Source: Salinibacter sp. 10B (GTDB lineage: Bacteria; Bacteroidota; Rhodothermia; Rhodothermales; Salinibacteraceae). Taken from it: a stretch of DNA of 64,000 bases. Location of the stretch: positions 2,854,668 through 2,918,667 of the forward strand of contig NZ_MQWC01000004.1 of assembly GCF_002954405.1 (NCBI RefSeq), written 5' to 3'. The notes below the pieces were generated by a model. The model did no database searches. It saw only the letters and a program-made list of their open reading frames with translations, and had not been told where the DNA came from. How positions within the stretch are numbered: the first letter of the stretch is position 1; every line of letters begins with the position of its first letter. Below are positions 36,193 to 45,111 of this stretch, piece after piece. A program made the translations under genes and the position numbers.

Positions 36193-36642
36193 CTACGAAA
36201 TTTTGATTTTCTTGGGCTTGCTCTTCTCCGTCTTCGGAATGTCGACGGACAAGACCCCATTGGTGAAGGTGGCCTTGATCTTGTCCTCGTTCACGGACTT
36301 CGGAAGGCGAACCGAGCGGTAAAACGATCCGAAAGTGCGCTCCATGCGCACCATGTTCTCGTTCTCCGTGCGGGAGTCTTCCCGGCGCTCGCCTCGGATT
36401 GTGAGGCGATTGTTCTCGACGGAGATTGAGACGTCGTCCTTCGAGATGCCCGGCAGGTCGACCGAGAGGTGATAGTTGTCGTCGGACTCGGTGAGGTCCA
36501 TTCGCGGAGACCAGACGGTCGACATTGATTCTTCCTGTTCGCCCATCGAACTCGGGAAGACGGACTCAAAAACGCGATTGACCTCGTCCTGCAGACTTCG
36601 AAGCGGCGAGGTGCGGCGGGACGAGCGAGTGAGTGTTTCCAT
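36193..36642 (-). CDS. Hsp20 / alpha-crystallin small heat-shock protein
   Basis: A 149-residue holdase chaperone. The N-terminal arm (SPLRSLQDEVNRVFESVFPS) is followed by an alpha-crystallin domain from about residue 46 (PRMDLTESDDNYHLSVDLPG, DDVSISVENNRLTIRGERRE) with GSFYRSVRLPKSVNEDKIKA, then TFTNGVLSVDIPK. The C-terminal I-x-I-type motif is IKIS. It binds unfolding proteins without ATP. Confidence 0.95.
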   Translation of the reverse strand: METLTRSSRRTSPLRSLQDEVNRVFESVFPSSMGEQEESMSTVWSPRMDLTESDDNYHLSVDLPGISKDDVSISVENNRLTIRGERREDSRTENENMVRMERTFGSFYRSVRLPKSVNEDKIKATFTNGVLSVDIPKTEKSKPKKIKIS

Positions 36643-36936
36643 GGCGGTATGCGTGAGAGTTTGTGAGTAGAATCGTGTGGGATCGAAGATGCGGATTCGA
36701 TTCGGAAGGGGCTTCTTGATTCGGGCATTTTGTCGGTTTTCCAGTGGCGAAAGTGCAAGTCAGCGAGCGACCCTGCTCTCCTGCTCCAACGGCGCGACGA
36801 GCCATCGAGAGATGGATGTCAGGGATTTCCGGACGAGAGAATGAGTGTCCCCGCCCTGGTGGGACGGGCCGACGGTGCGTACCCTTCGCCTGTACGCCGT
36901 CTCTTTGGTCCCGCTCGTCCCTACGGACATTCGTTT

Positions 36937-39507
36937 ATGATTGAACGCCTCTTCGACGTCCTCGCCCCCCTGATGCGGAGGGTCGTCCAGCATCCACTTC
37001 TCGTGCTGGTCGTTGCGGCAGGGCTGGCCGGGGTGGGCGGCGGCCTCATGACGGGGCTGTCGATCAATACCGACTTTTCTACCCTCCTGCCCGAGAGCTA
37101 TCCGAGCGTGCAGGCAATCACGGAGCTGCGGGACCGGATGGGGGGAGAGAACGAGGCGGCGGTGATTATCGAGAGCCCCTCGTTTGATGCCAACAAGCGG
37201 TTTGCCGAAGCCCTCATTCCCAAGGCCCTCGATCTTCAGCGGCGGGCGGCCGACGAGCCCTACTTCCTGCGGGTCGACTACTACCACGACGTCACGTTCA
37301 TTCAGAACAATGCGCTCTACTTCGCGACGCCCAACGAACTCGATTCGCTGGAGGCGTACCTGCACCGCGAGATCCGGACGGCAAAGTTGAAGGCCAATCC
37401 GTTTTACGTCGAGCTCGACGAGGAGGGCGCGGGCCCCGACCCCACCGCCGAGCGTCTGCAGCAGCTCTACGAGGACCTGGTGACGAAGGAATACCCCATC
37501 TCGGACGACTCGACGGTGATGGCCGTGCGCCTGTATCCAAGCGGGGCGCAGACCGACATCGGGTTCATCGACGATGCCTACGCGTCCCTTCGACGGTTGG
37601 TGGACGAGATGAATCCGCAGCGCTTCCATCCGGACATGGAGGTGACGCTCGGGGGGCGGCTCCTGCGACAGCTCATTGAGGTGGAGACCATCACGAGCGA
37701 CGTGTGGGGCTCCTTCGGCGCCGGCGTGTTGACGCTGCTGCTTCTCGTCGTTGCCTACTTTGCGTACAAGAGCTATCAGTCGCGCGTGGGGCATCAGTGG
37801 CGCCCGCGCGTGCTTCGCTCCGTGCTGATACGGGCGCCGGTAAACGCTCTCATCCTGGGCCTGCCCCTGCTGATGAGTCTGGCCTGGACGTTCGGGGTCG
37901 TCTATCTCACGTACGGGCAGCTCAACATCATGACGGCGACGCTGGGGCTGGTGCTGTTCGGATTGGGCATCGACTTCGGAATCCACTTCTACGCCCGCTA
38001 CGCGGAGGAGCGCGGAGAGGGGCACGACGTGATGTCGTCTGTGCTGCATACGTTTACGACGACCGGCCAGGCCATCACCGTGGTCGCCATTACGACGGCG
38101 GCGGCCTTTTTTGTGCTCATGATTGCGGACTTTCGGGGCTTCAGCCAGTTCGGCTTCACGGCGGGGGTGGGCACCGTGTTTGCCCTGCTCGCCATGCTCG
38201 TTGTGCTTCCGGTCCTGTTGGTGTTTCTGGAGCGCGTGCATCTCCTTCACCTGGAGGCCGAGGGGGCCCGACTCTCAACCGCTGCGCCCTCCGGCTCCTT
38301 CCGGTATCCTTTCCCCCGACTCATCGTGGGTATGGGAATCGTGGCCCTTGGCCTGTCGCTCTGGGCCGGGTGGCCCGTGCCGTTTCAGTACGACTTCGGC
38401 GAGCTGGAGCCCCGTTACGAGCGCTACGAGCAGATCAAGGCGAAGTGGCGGCAGGTGTACAGCGAGCATCGGTCCCGCACGGCAGCGTACGTGATCGTCG
38501 ACCGTCCGGAGGAGGCGCGGGCCGTGGCCGACGCACTCCGGCGCTCCGCGGCCCGTGACACACTCTCGCCCACCGTCGACGGGGTGGAGGTGCTGCAGGA
38601 CCGCTTCCCGATGGACTCGACCGCACAGCAGGACAAGCTTCAGCAGCTGCAGGCGGTACGGTCGCTTCTCGACAACTCCTTCCTACGAGCCTCGAACGAC
38701 CCAAACATTGAGCGCCTGCGCCGGGCCGTGCAGACGCGGGTGCCCGTCGCGCTCGATCAGGTGCCCGATTTTCTGAAGCGCCCCTTCACCACGAAAACGG
38801 GCGAGATCGGGAGTCTCGTCATCATCTATCCGTCCGTGGGGCTGGCCAATGGGCGCAACTCGATGCGCTTTGCGGACGACGTGGGCACGATTCGCACGGC
38901 GGACGAGGAGGTGTACCACGCGGCCTCTACCTCCATCGTGGCCGCCGACGTGCTTCGGCTCATGCTTCGCGAGGCGCCCTGGATGGTGGGGCTCACGCTG
39001 CTCATCGTCGTGGTGTTCAAGCTCATCATTCTACGCCGGGTCAAGTGGGTGCTGCTGGCCCTTCTCCCGCTGGCGGCGAGCTTCCTGTGGCTGTTCGGCC
39101 TGATGGCGCTCTTTGGGTGGAGTCTCAACTTCTACAACCTCGTGGTGCTGCCCACCGTGCTCGGCATTGGGGACGACAGCGGCATTCACGTGGTGCACCG
39201 CTACCTGGAGGAGGGGCGCGGCTCCATCGGGCGCGTACTGCGCTCTACCGGTGAGCACGTAACGGTGAGTGCCCTGACGACGATGATTGGGTTCGGCGGG
39301 TGGCTCTTGTCGATGCATCCGGGACTGCATTCCATCGGGCAGTTGGCTGTGGTCGGGATCGGGCTCACGCTTGCGGCGGCGCTAATCTTCCTGCCGGCTC
39401 TGCTGCAGTGGGACGAGGAGCGGAGGGAAGAAGGCAATCCGACCGGGGAGACCGCGGCGCGAGTCCCAACGCTGTCTGCTGAGGAAAAGAATCACCCGAT
39501 GCGTTGA
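36937..39507 (+). CDS. MMPL/RND-superfamily (SSD-like) exporter
   Basis: An 856-residue membrane protein starting at ATG 36937 (MIERLFDVLAPLMRRVVQHP). It has an RND-superfamily duplication: a first periplasmic domain from about residue 50 (SINTDFSTLLPESYPSVQAI), a sterol-sensing-like helix bundle (MTATLGLVLFGLGIDFGIHF) and a second half with LPTVLGIGDDSGIHVVHRY. Acidic residues in DFGIHF and GDDSGIHV match proton-relay sites of MMPL/HpnN-type lipid exporters. The substrate is unknown; HpnN-like hopanoid or lipid transport is a guess. It lies divergently beside hsp20. Confidence 0.85.
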   Translation: MIERLFDVLAPLMRRVVQHPLLVLVVAAGLAGVGGGLMTGLSINTDFSTLLPESYPSVQAITELRDRMGGENEAAVIIESPSFDANKRFAEALIPKALDLQRRAADEPYFLRVDYYHDVTFIQNNALYFATPNELDSLEAYLHREIRTAKLKANPFYVELDEEGAGPDPTAERLQQLYEDLVTKEYPISDDSTVMAVRLYPSGAQTDIGFIDDAYASLRRLVDEMNPQRFHPDMEVTLGGRLLRQLIEVETITSDVWGSFGAGVLTLLLLVVAYFAYKSYQSRVGHQWRPRVLRSVLIRAPVNALILGLPLLMSLAWTFGVVYLTYGQLNIMTATLGLVLFGLGIDFGIHFYARYAEERGEGHDVMSSVLHTFTTTGQAITVVAITTAAAFFVLMIADFRGFSQFGFTAGVGTVFALLAMLVVLPVLLVFLERVHLLHLEAEGARLSTAAPSGSFRYPFPRLIVGMGIVALGLSLWAGWPVPFQYDFGELEPRYERYEQIKAKWRQVYSEHRSRTAAYVIVDRPEEARAVADALRRSAARDTLSPTVDGVEVLQDRFPMDSTAQQDKLQQLQAVRSLLDNSFLRASNDPNIERLRRAVQTRVPVALDQVPDFLKRPFTTKTGEIGSLVIIYPSVGLANGRNSMRFADDVGTIRTADEEVYHAASTSIVAADVLRLMLREAPWMVGLTLLIVVVFKLIILRRVKWVLLALLPLAASFLWLFGLMALFGWSLNFYNLVVLPTVLGIGDDSGIHVVHRYLEEGRGSIGRVLRSTGEHVTVSALTTMIGFGGWLLSMHPGLHSIGQLAVVGIGLTLAAALIFLPALLQWDEERREEGNPTGETAARVPTLSAEEKNHPMR

Positions 39508-39788
39508 TGAAGTGGGGGCCGGTGCGCGTTTCGGCGCGGGCCTGTGTGGAGGAATGGAAGAGGGCGACACGGTCGGAATAGCGCAGGTCGAGGAGGGGCA
39601 TCCGAGGTATTATGCTGCGGGCTGTGCCCGGTGGGCGAACGGGGGGACCGACGGCGACCGAGCAGCCGCGCGACTCCGGGGGGGCGTACTCGGCCGTCCG
39701 TGCCCGTCTGTTGATTGCGGCACGTTCGCCCTCGCAGTCCGGAGGATCGCAGCCAAACATCGACATTTCTTCTTCAGTCGTTACGCTC

Positions 39789-39956
39789 ATGAGCAGCAAA
39801 GGATGGATTTTCGTTGCCGGGGTGGCGGCGCTCGCCCTGTCCCTGTACCTCTGGTTTACGGGCAATCCCCAGGCGGCGATTTTCGTCGGGTTGTGGGTGC
39901 CATCCCTCTGGATTCTGGCCGATCTCGTCGCCCAAATGGAGGAGACCCAATCATGA
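39789..39956 (+). CDS. Small two-helix membrane protein
   Basis: A 55-residue protein (start ATG 39789): GWIFVAGVAALALSLYLW and AAIFVGLWVPSLWILADLVA form two likely membrane helices. Its stop overlaps the next gene's start (ATGA), implying translational coupling. Unknown function; plausibly a small-subunit or regulatory peptide of a membrane complex. Confidence 0.6.
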   Translation: MSSKGWIFVAGVAALALSLYLWFTGNPQAAIFVGLWVPSLWILADLVAQMEETQS

Positions 39957-40210
39957 AGCTCTTTCTCGAATACTTCGGTCTGTTGATTTTTTGCTTCGTC
40001 CTTCTCGTGGGTGCCCTGATCGCGCTTCCGCGGACGACGGACCTCCCGGTTACGTCTCCAAGCGAGATGGTGGGGCTCGGCCTCGCGTTCGTAGTGGTCG
40101 GGGGCGGCTTTGCTTGGTACTATTTGGCGCGTTCGCACCAAGGACGGCCCCCCGGCACGGGCGCATCCGAGGCCGTCCGGCGGGGGACGGGCAGACGGGC
40201 GGGATCCTGA
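39953..40210 (+). CDS. Small membrane protein coupled to the preceding gene
   Basis: An 85-residue protein. It has two predicted helices (LFLEYFGLLIFCFVLLVGAL and MVGLGLAFVVVGGGFAWYYL) and a basic soluble tail. It begins inside the stop codon of the 55-residue protein (4-base overlap). I do not recognise either protein. Confidence 0.55.
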   Translation: MKLFLEYFGLLIFCFVLLVGALIALPRTTDLPVTSPSEMVGLGLAFVVVGGGFAWYYLARSHQGRPPGTGASEAVRRGTGRRAGS

Positions 40211-40418
40211 CACCTCGATGCGCCGGAGGTCCATCCGTTCCCCGGTTGCTTTTTTGTATCGTGAGACCAGAGCACCGGCCGAAGTAGCAGGTCCCTTGGT
40301 GGCGAAGACTCAGAGCGTTTGCGATTGAGATCAACGTCGGGTCCATCAGACCAGCGAACCGAGCCGGTGCTCTCTTTTGTTTTCCAATTCGCTCTCCGTA
40401 CCGCCCGAGCCGACAGTG

Positions 40419-40763
40419 ATGGACACGTTCCCCGAACACGTTTTCCTCTTGGAGGGCGCCGCCTCCTTTCTGGACGTGGTATACGAGACGATCGAGGCAC
40501 ACGTCCGGCGCACCGGCGAAGAGTACGAGCAGGTGATTACGGGAATTGAGGGGGCCGACGTGGGCGACGTGGACCACGAGTCAACCGCCGTGCTGTACGT
40601 CTACGCGCTCGGCACCGTAGAACCAGAGGAGGCGAAGGCATGGATCGAGCGGGCGCTCGACCGGATCGCCGACGACCACAACATGGACCTCTCCCGGGCA
40701 GGCGTGCAGGTGACCCGTGAGGGTGAGCTGGAGGAAGAGGAAGGGACGAACGAGGAAGTGTAA
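40419..40763 (+). CDS. Acidic protein of unknown function
   Basis: A 114-residue soluble protein (start ATG 40419, MDTFPEHVFLLEGAASFLDV). It looks alpha/beta, with a conserved-looking middle (STAVLYVYALGTVEPEEAKA, WIERALDRIADDHNMDLSRA) and a very acidic tail (EGELEEEEGTNEEV). No family recognised. Its base composition and codon use match its neighbours, so I regard it as a real gene. It sits 110 bases before the hibernation-factor gene on the same strand. Confidence 0.6.
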   Translation: MDTFPEHVFLLEGAASFLDVVYETIEAHVRRTGEEYEQVITGIEGADVGDVDHESTAVLYVYALGTVEPEEAKAWIERALDRIADDHNMDLSRAGVQVTREGELEEEEGTNEEV

Positions 40764-40874
40764 CGGGCCGGTCGGGCGTGTCGATGCAGAACATTCTCGT
40801 TGAGGACGTTCGCGGTCGATGGGACAAATCACGCGCGGTCGGTTGCTATGCCATCACCAACTTCCACCAGAACC

Positions 40875-41366
40875 ATGCTTGTGCGCGTGCAGGGGACGAA
40901 TCTTGAACTCGACGATGCGCTCTACGCGTTCGTGACCGAAAAGCTGGGCGATGCCTTTCGGGCTCTCGGAGCCCTGGATCGAGATCCGGTGCAGGTGGAC
41001 GTGGAGCTTGAGGAAACGACCCGACGTCATCCCCAGGAGCGAGAGGACGAGCGACGTTATCGGGCCGAAGTGAATATCACTGTGCCCGGCCACCTCATCC
41101 GCGCTGAAGGATCGGCAGACACGCTTTCGCAGTCCATCGTGGAGATGAAGCACCACCTCACGCGCGAACTCCGCGAGTGGCGGGAGCAACTGATCGATGA
41201 CCGACGCGCCGGCGGGCGCAAGGTGAAGCGAGAGCTGGGCGCGGAGATTGAGGCAGAGCGCTACGAGGGGCTCACGGACGAGTATGAGGACCGCTACATC
41301 GAGGAAATCGGGGAGTTTGCGGGGGAGGAACCCGATACGGAAGAAGACGCCCCTTCGGCATCGTAG
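40875..41366 (+). CDS. Ribosome hibernation factor (HPF/RaiA family)
   Basis: A 163-residue protein starting at ATG 40875 (MLVRVQGTNLELDDALYAFV), the standard N-terminus; an ATG at 40848 would add nine residues. An S30AE-type core follows (VTEKLGDAFRALG, VDVELEETTRR, YRAEVNITVPGHLIRAEGSA, SQSIVEMKHHLTRELREWRE). The C-terminal half is charged and acidic and may be a non-standard extension in place of the HPF-long dimerisation domain. The family stabilises idle ribosomes under starvation. Confidence 0.85.
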   Translation: MLVRVQGTNLELDDALYAFVTEKLGDAFRALGALDRDPVQVDVELEETTRRHPQEREDERRYRAEVNITVPGHLIRAEGSADTLSQSIVEMKHHLTRELREWREQLIDDRRAGGRKVKRELGAEIEAERYEGLTDEYEDRYIEEIGEFAGEEPDTEEDAPSAS

Positions 41367-41401
41367 TCGTCCTCGCCCCGCAGGGAAGACGGCCCGTCCT
41401 T

Positions 41402-41995
41402 TTACGGCTCTTCCTCGGGGTCGACGGTCTCCATCGGCTCCAACGGACCGATTTCCACGTCTCCCTTCGGGGTATAGTACCGTATGAGCCTTCTGGCATA
41501 CGACGCTGCTTCCCGATCCATGCTGAAGCTTTCGGCCCCGTAGTAGTCTACGAGGGCGGCGAGGGTCACAAGTTTCAGCCGCGGCGGCCAGCGCTGGTCG
41601 TGCATCGATTGGCGCACCTGTTGCATTCCCTTCTTGTCCCCGATGGCGTAGAGGGCCACGAGCGCGTGGAGGCGCACGTTTGCGTCGTTGTCGTTCCGGT
41701 AGAGGTCGACGAGCGTGGGCACTGCGTCGGAGAAGTCGATCTCCTCCTCGTAGAAGGAGGCAAAATAGGTGATGTGCTGAAGGGCCTGATCCCGAGTGGC
41801 CGGGTTCCCTGATTCGAGGGTCGTCCGGAGCTGTTTGCCGAAGTTCTGAACCCAAATGGGCACCGACGTCGGCTCCCCGGCCGGATCCGTCCGGTCCTGG
41901 GCGCGACCCGTTAGGGGGGCGAGCAGCACCGCGGCAATGAGAAGGAATATTGTCTTGCTTGTGAGAGCGTCTACGGAAGGGATCCAATACATCAC
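41402..41995 (-). CDS. Secreted HEAT-repeat-like protein
   Basis: A 197-residue protein with a signal peptide (LTSKTIFLLIAAVLLAPLTG). The middle is helical, with HEAT-like repeats: QALQHITYFASFYEEEIDF, SDAVPTLVDLYRNDNDANVR, LHALVALYAIGDKKGMQQVR and LKLVTLAALVDYYGAESFSM. The C-terminus is acidic. Probably a periplasmic scaffold of unknown role. Convergent with the hibernation-factor gene (36 bases between the ends). Confidence 0.7.
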   Translation of the reverse strand: MMYWIPSVDALTSKTIFLLIAAVLLAPLTGRAQDRTDPAGEPTSVPIWVQNFGKQLRTTLESGNPATRDQALQHITYFASFYEEEIDFSDAVPTLVDLYRNDNDANVRLHALVALYAIGDKKGMQQVRQSMHDQRWPPRLKLVTLAALVDYYGAESFSMDREAASYARRLIRYYTPKGDVEIGPLEPMETVDPEEEP

Positions 41996-42215
41996 GTTTT
42001 GTGGGGCCTATTTGCAGTGGGGAACGGGACTCCGGGGAGGCTGCGAGACACGAGGGGGCGTTCGTGCTTCCGATTGGAAAGGAGACATCGTCTCACGCGA
42101 CGATGGCAGCACAGTACGCGCTTTCCAATGCCAGCGAGAGCGCCGGACGCGGGACCGGGCCCCGTGTTCGGCACTTCACGCCTTTGCGATCCGAACGCCG
42201 ACGAGGCCAAATGGG

Positions 42216-42890
42216 CTACACGTACGCCGTCCGGGAGACCTTGAGATTATTTTTGACCGTCGTCACGCCGGGGGCAGCCCATACCGCATCCTCAATGTCG
42301 TTTCGGTCGGACCAGGAGGGAACGGTGCCGCTCAGGGTCACGGTGTCTCCGTCGACGCTGACATTGATGTGTTTGGCTTCCTCGTCGATTCGACGTTCCA
42401 GGGCCTGCTTGATGCGCTGGCGCAGATCGCCCGGGGTGGCTCGCTCTTTCACCCGGAGGTGATTGGAAACCCCCTTTACGCCCATCAGGTACCGGATGGC
42501 ACGCTCGGCCCGCTTGCGCTGATAGTTCCATTCGACCACGCCTTCGAGGGTAATCCAGCCGTTGTCGACCTTCACCTTTACGGCGTCCGAAGGAATCTGA
42601 ATGTGTCGTTCGAGCGCGTGGACGACCGCCTGGGCGATTTCGTGGTCCGACCGGCCGTGGTCGGAGGATAGTTGCACCTTCATCTCATTGGCGACGCCCT
42701 TCACGCCGGAGAGGCGAAGGATCGTGCGTTCGGCCGTGCGCTTCTGAGCATAGCTGGGCACGTGGCCGCTGAGGGTAACAATGCCGTCTTTCACGGCCAC
42801 GCCGATGTCGGCCGAGTCTAGGCTGGGTTCCCAGTCCAGCTCGTCCAGCACACGATTTCGGAGGTCCTTGTTCGATCGTTTGGTTGTCAT
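42216..42890 (-). CDS. Triple BON-domain protein
   Basis: A 224-residue cytosolic-looking protein (no signal peptide) with three BON domains at about 6-75, 82-150 and 155-222. Each has the G-V-V-x-L-x-G core: DGIVTLSGHVPSYAQKRTAE, DNGWITLEGVVEWNYQRKRA and DGDTVTLSGTVPSWSDRNDI. BON domains bind lipids or membranes. Triple-BON proteins are often stress- or anaerobiosis-induced in other bacteria. It starts at ATG 42890. Confidence 0.95.
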   Translation of the reverse strand: MTTKRSNKDLRNRVLDELDWEPSLDSADIGVAVKDGIVTLSGHVPSYAQKRTAERTILRLSGVKGVANEMKVQLSSDHGRSDHEIAQAVVHALERHIQIPSDAVKVKVDNGWITLEGVVEWNYQRKRAERAIRYLMGVKGVSNHLRVKERATPGDLRQRIKQALERRIDEEAKHINVSVDGDTVTLSGTVPSWSDRNDIEDAVWAAPGVTTVKNNLKVSRTAYV

Positions 42891-43073
42891 GGTACGGAGA
42901 GAGGTTAGAGAACGGACGAAGCGTGTTGCAACAGAACAAGAAACGACGGGCCCGGGGGGGCTGCGATCTCAGATTCGGACTGAAGGCTGTAAGGACATGG
43001 AGGGAGATGCAGTCCGCCGCAGGAGGCTGGGCGGTGGGCTGAAGAGAGGCCTCCGAATGGGACGAACGGAGTC

Positions 43074-43946
43074 TCAATTGTTGAGTGTGAGAGTAGCCCC
43101 GAGCCCGAAAGACCAGTCGGCAGCTCCTTCCGACAGGCCGGAGCTCACCGTCGCGTTCACGCCCCATTCTCCCGTCGAGAAGCCCAGCCCCCCGTTTAGG
43201 GAGAGGGGCGGATCGATGCCTTCAATGACGGTTGTCGACCCAGAGAGGGAGGCCAATAACCCCCAGCGGCCCTCGAAAAACGTCTGTCCCACGGCCACGC
43301 TGTAGGTAGCCCCGTTCTCCAACGGAAGGTCGTCCAGGTCCCCGAGCCACCAGTACGTCCCCTCCACGAGCACAAACCAGGGGGACAGCATCCGCGATAC
43401 GACCATCCCGATCCCACCGTCCCACGCTCCGGTGCTAAAGCCCGCGTCCACGTCGGCGAGGGGCGGCTTCAGCGTACCCGTGAGGCGAACGCCCCACTCC
43501 GTGGTGTCCGGGCGAACCACGGCCACCGACGCTCGAAGCAGCGGATCCCCGACCCCGGTCTGACGACTGGATCCGGTGTCGGGGAGAGGAACGGGGGAGC
43601 GGCGTCCGCGCTGCGGCCCGCGCCGTCCACTTCCCACCGCTGCGTGCTGTGGGCCGCCGGACGGCGTAAAGCCCCCGCCCGTGTATGACACCCACGGCGT
43701 GGTTTGGACAAGGAGGGGGATGCTCACACCAGCCTGAAGTCGTCCCTGGGTGAGGCCCAGGTCTGTCGTCCACGCGAACACGTCCGTCGACTCCGTGAAG
43801 ATGTAGTCGCCTCTCGAATACTGCCCGGAGGTGCTCACCGTGACCTGCTGCGCGACGGCAGAGGAGACGAACCCGCCGGCTCCGCACAGAAGCATAGCAC
43901 TCAGAAGAACGGTTGCCATCCGCACCCGGACGATGGGTCGCTGCAT
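43074..43946 (-). CDS. Outer-membrane barrel protein (transporter-like)
   Basis: A 290-residue protein starting at ATG 43946 (MQRPIVRVRMATVLLSAMLL), signal peptide ending VSSAVAQQ. Strands: YIFTESTDVFAWTTDLGLTQ, LQAGVSIPLLVQTTPWVSYT, WGVRLTGTLKPPLADVDAGF, GTYWWLGDLDDLP. The last strand ends LGATLTLNN. A Gly/Ser/Arg loop (GSGRRGPQRGRRSP) interrupts the barrel near residue 105. Likely an uncharacterised outer-membrane protein. Confidence 0.65.
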   Translation of the reverse strand: MQRPIVRVRMATVLLSAMLLCGAGGFVSSAVAQQVTVSTSGQYSRGDYIFTESTDVFAWTTDLGLTQGRLQAGVSIPLLVQTTPWVSYTGGGFTPSGGPQHAAVGSGRRGPQRGRRSPVPLPDTGSSRQTGVGDPLLRASVAVVRPDTTEWGVRLTGTLKPPLADVDAGFSTGAWDGGIGMVVSRMLSPWFVLVEGTYWWLGDLDDLPLENGATYSVAVGQTFFEGRWGLLASLSGSTTVIEGIDPPLSLNGGLGFSTGEWGVNATVSSGLSEGAADWSFGLGATLTLNN

Positions 43947-44270
43947 GATGATTCGTCTCGTGAGAGAATGTTGGTGATTAGTACGAGTGGGGCTACTGGA
44001 AGACGCGGGCACAAAGATTTGAGGAAGTCTAACACTAAGACATGATCCCTTTTCGTCGCTCCAAGCTTGACTTGGAGCCCATCCAGCCGGGTGGGGAGGC
44101 CTCTATGATGATTGGATAGGCTCTGGCAATCTAGATTGCCCAGATCAAGTTTGGACATCTGAGATGCTGGCCATCTAGATGCTGGGAATCTCAGATTCCC
44201 TGGAGCGACGATGGAATGATTCACTGGCGTTGGGATGCTATTCCATGTGCATTCAATAGCACCAGCCGTA
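43947..44270. other. Palindrome-rich spacer between the OM protein and the Met-rich protein
   Basis: A 324-base spacer between two leftward genes. Its central part (44058-44200) is a run of short near-perfect palindromes, described separately. The rest shows no open frame worth calling. Confidence 0.6.
44058..44200. repeat. Cluster of near-perfect palindromes with AATCT/ATCTAGAT cores
   Basis: In order: gctccaag-cttga-cttggagc (44058-44078); ggcaatctagattgcc (44125-44140, perfect 16 bp); catct-g-agatg (44156-44166); catctagatg (44172-44181, perfect 10 bp); gggaatct-c-agattccc (44184-44200, 8-bp arms). The last four share an ATCT/AGAT centre with 0-1 base spacing and lie 16, 6 and 3 bases apart. 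They may be protein-binding sites or successive RNA hairpins in the tail of the upstream transcript. Confidence 0.85.
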
Positions 44271-44762
44271 TTAGTTCTCCTCCGACATCTGCGTGCGCGT
44301 CTGAACGCGCTTGGTCATCCGTTCCATGAGCTGGACGGAGTTCTCCATTTGCTGCGTCATGCCGCTCAGCTGCTTATGGAGGCGGTTCATGTCCCGCTCC
44401 ATCTCGCGATTGCGCATCATCTCCTGATCTTGCATCATCATCTGGCTGCGCTCCATCGCATTCTTCATCTGACCGGCCATGGCGTGGAAGTGCTCTCCCA
44501 TCCGTTGCAGTTGCTGCATCTGCCGACGCTGCTGATCATTTTGGGTCGTCTGCATCCGCTGATGCATCTGCTGTGACATCTGCTGGGTGCGTTGCATAAG
44601 CTGCGTCATGCGCTGCATGTGATCCTGCATCTGCTTCATCTGCTGCTGCATCTGACGCTGCGCTTGTTGGCCCTGTTGCTGGGCCCACACGCTCGGCGCA
44701 CCTCCCGCGGATACGGCGAGCATAAGAAGGAAAGCGACAAAAGAGTGCCTCGTGATATTCAT
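44271..44762 (-). CDS. Met/Gln-rich periplasmic coiled protein
   Basis: A 163-residue protein starting at ATG 44762 (MNITRHSFVAFLLMLAVSAG), signal peptide ending SVWAQ. The mature part is a long charged helix full of Met and Gln (for instance QMQDHMQRMTQLMQRTQQMS and ERSQMMMQDQEMMRNREMER). Met-rich periplasmic segments often bind Cu(I) or Ag(I), which suggests a metal role; a simple coiled-coil structural protein is the alternative. No Cys is present. It follows no recognised Pfam family by eye. Confidence 0.75.
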   Translation of the reverse strand: MNITRHSFVAFLLMLAVSAGGAPSVWAQQQGQQAQRQMQQQMKQMQDHMQRMTQLMQRTQQMSQQMHQRMQTTQNDQQRRQMQQLQRMGEHFHAMAGQMKNAMERSQMMMQDQEMMRNREMERDMNRLHKQLSGMTQQMENSVQLMERMTKRVQTRTQMSEEN

Positions 44763-45111
44763 GGTCTCGTTCGGCTTGGCCGAAAAGGTTCGGATCGTGG
44801 GGCGAGGGTCTCGTGCCCGACGGTGTGCACAGCATACACAGGGTGGGAGGTGGCGCCCTACGAGAATTCGAGCATTCGACGGTAGGCAAAAAAAGAGGGG
44901 CGGGGGCGCTTTCCACCCATGGCCGCGTACGCTCGGCGCATCCCCTTCTCTCGTTTTGGCGCTCCGGTGTAGGGGAGACGTCGAGCATGAGAATGGGGAT
45001 TTGCGTACACGCACCTCCTCCAAATCGAGCCGGTCTGATGGGCCTTGATCTCGTATCTAATGTGTGTAAACAGATCTACTACTCACACACCTTCCGAGGG
45101 AGAACACACGT
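44763..45111. other. Divergent promoter region of the Met-rich and SDR genes
   Basis: A 349-base spacer. Just upstream of the SDR start there is a dyad gtgtgt/acacac (45062-45067 and 45085-45090, 17 bases apart) that could be an operator. No other structure or RNA gene was recognised. Confidence 0.4.

Noticed and set aside
44058-44200. Palindrome cluster considered as a CRISPR array
   Set aside because: Repeat units differ in sequence and spacing, and no cas gene is near.
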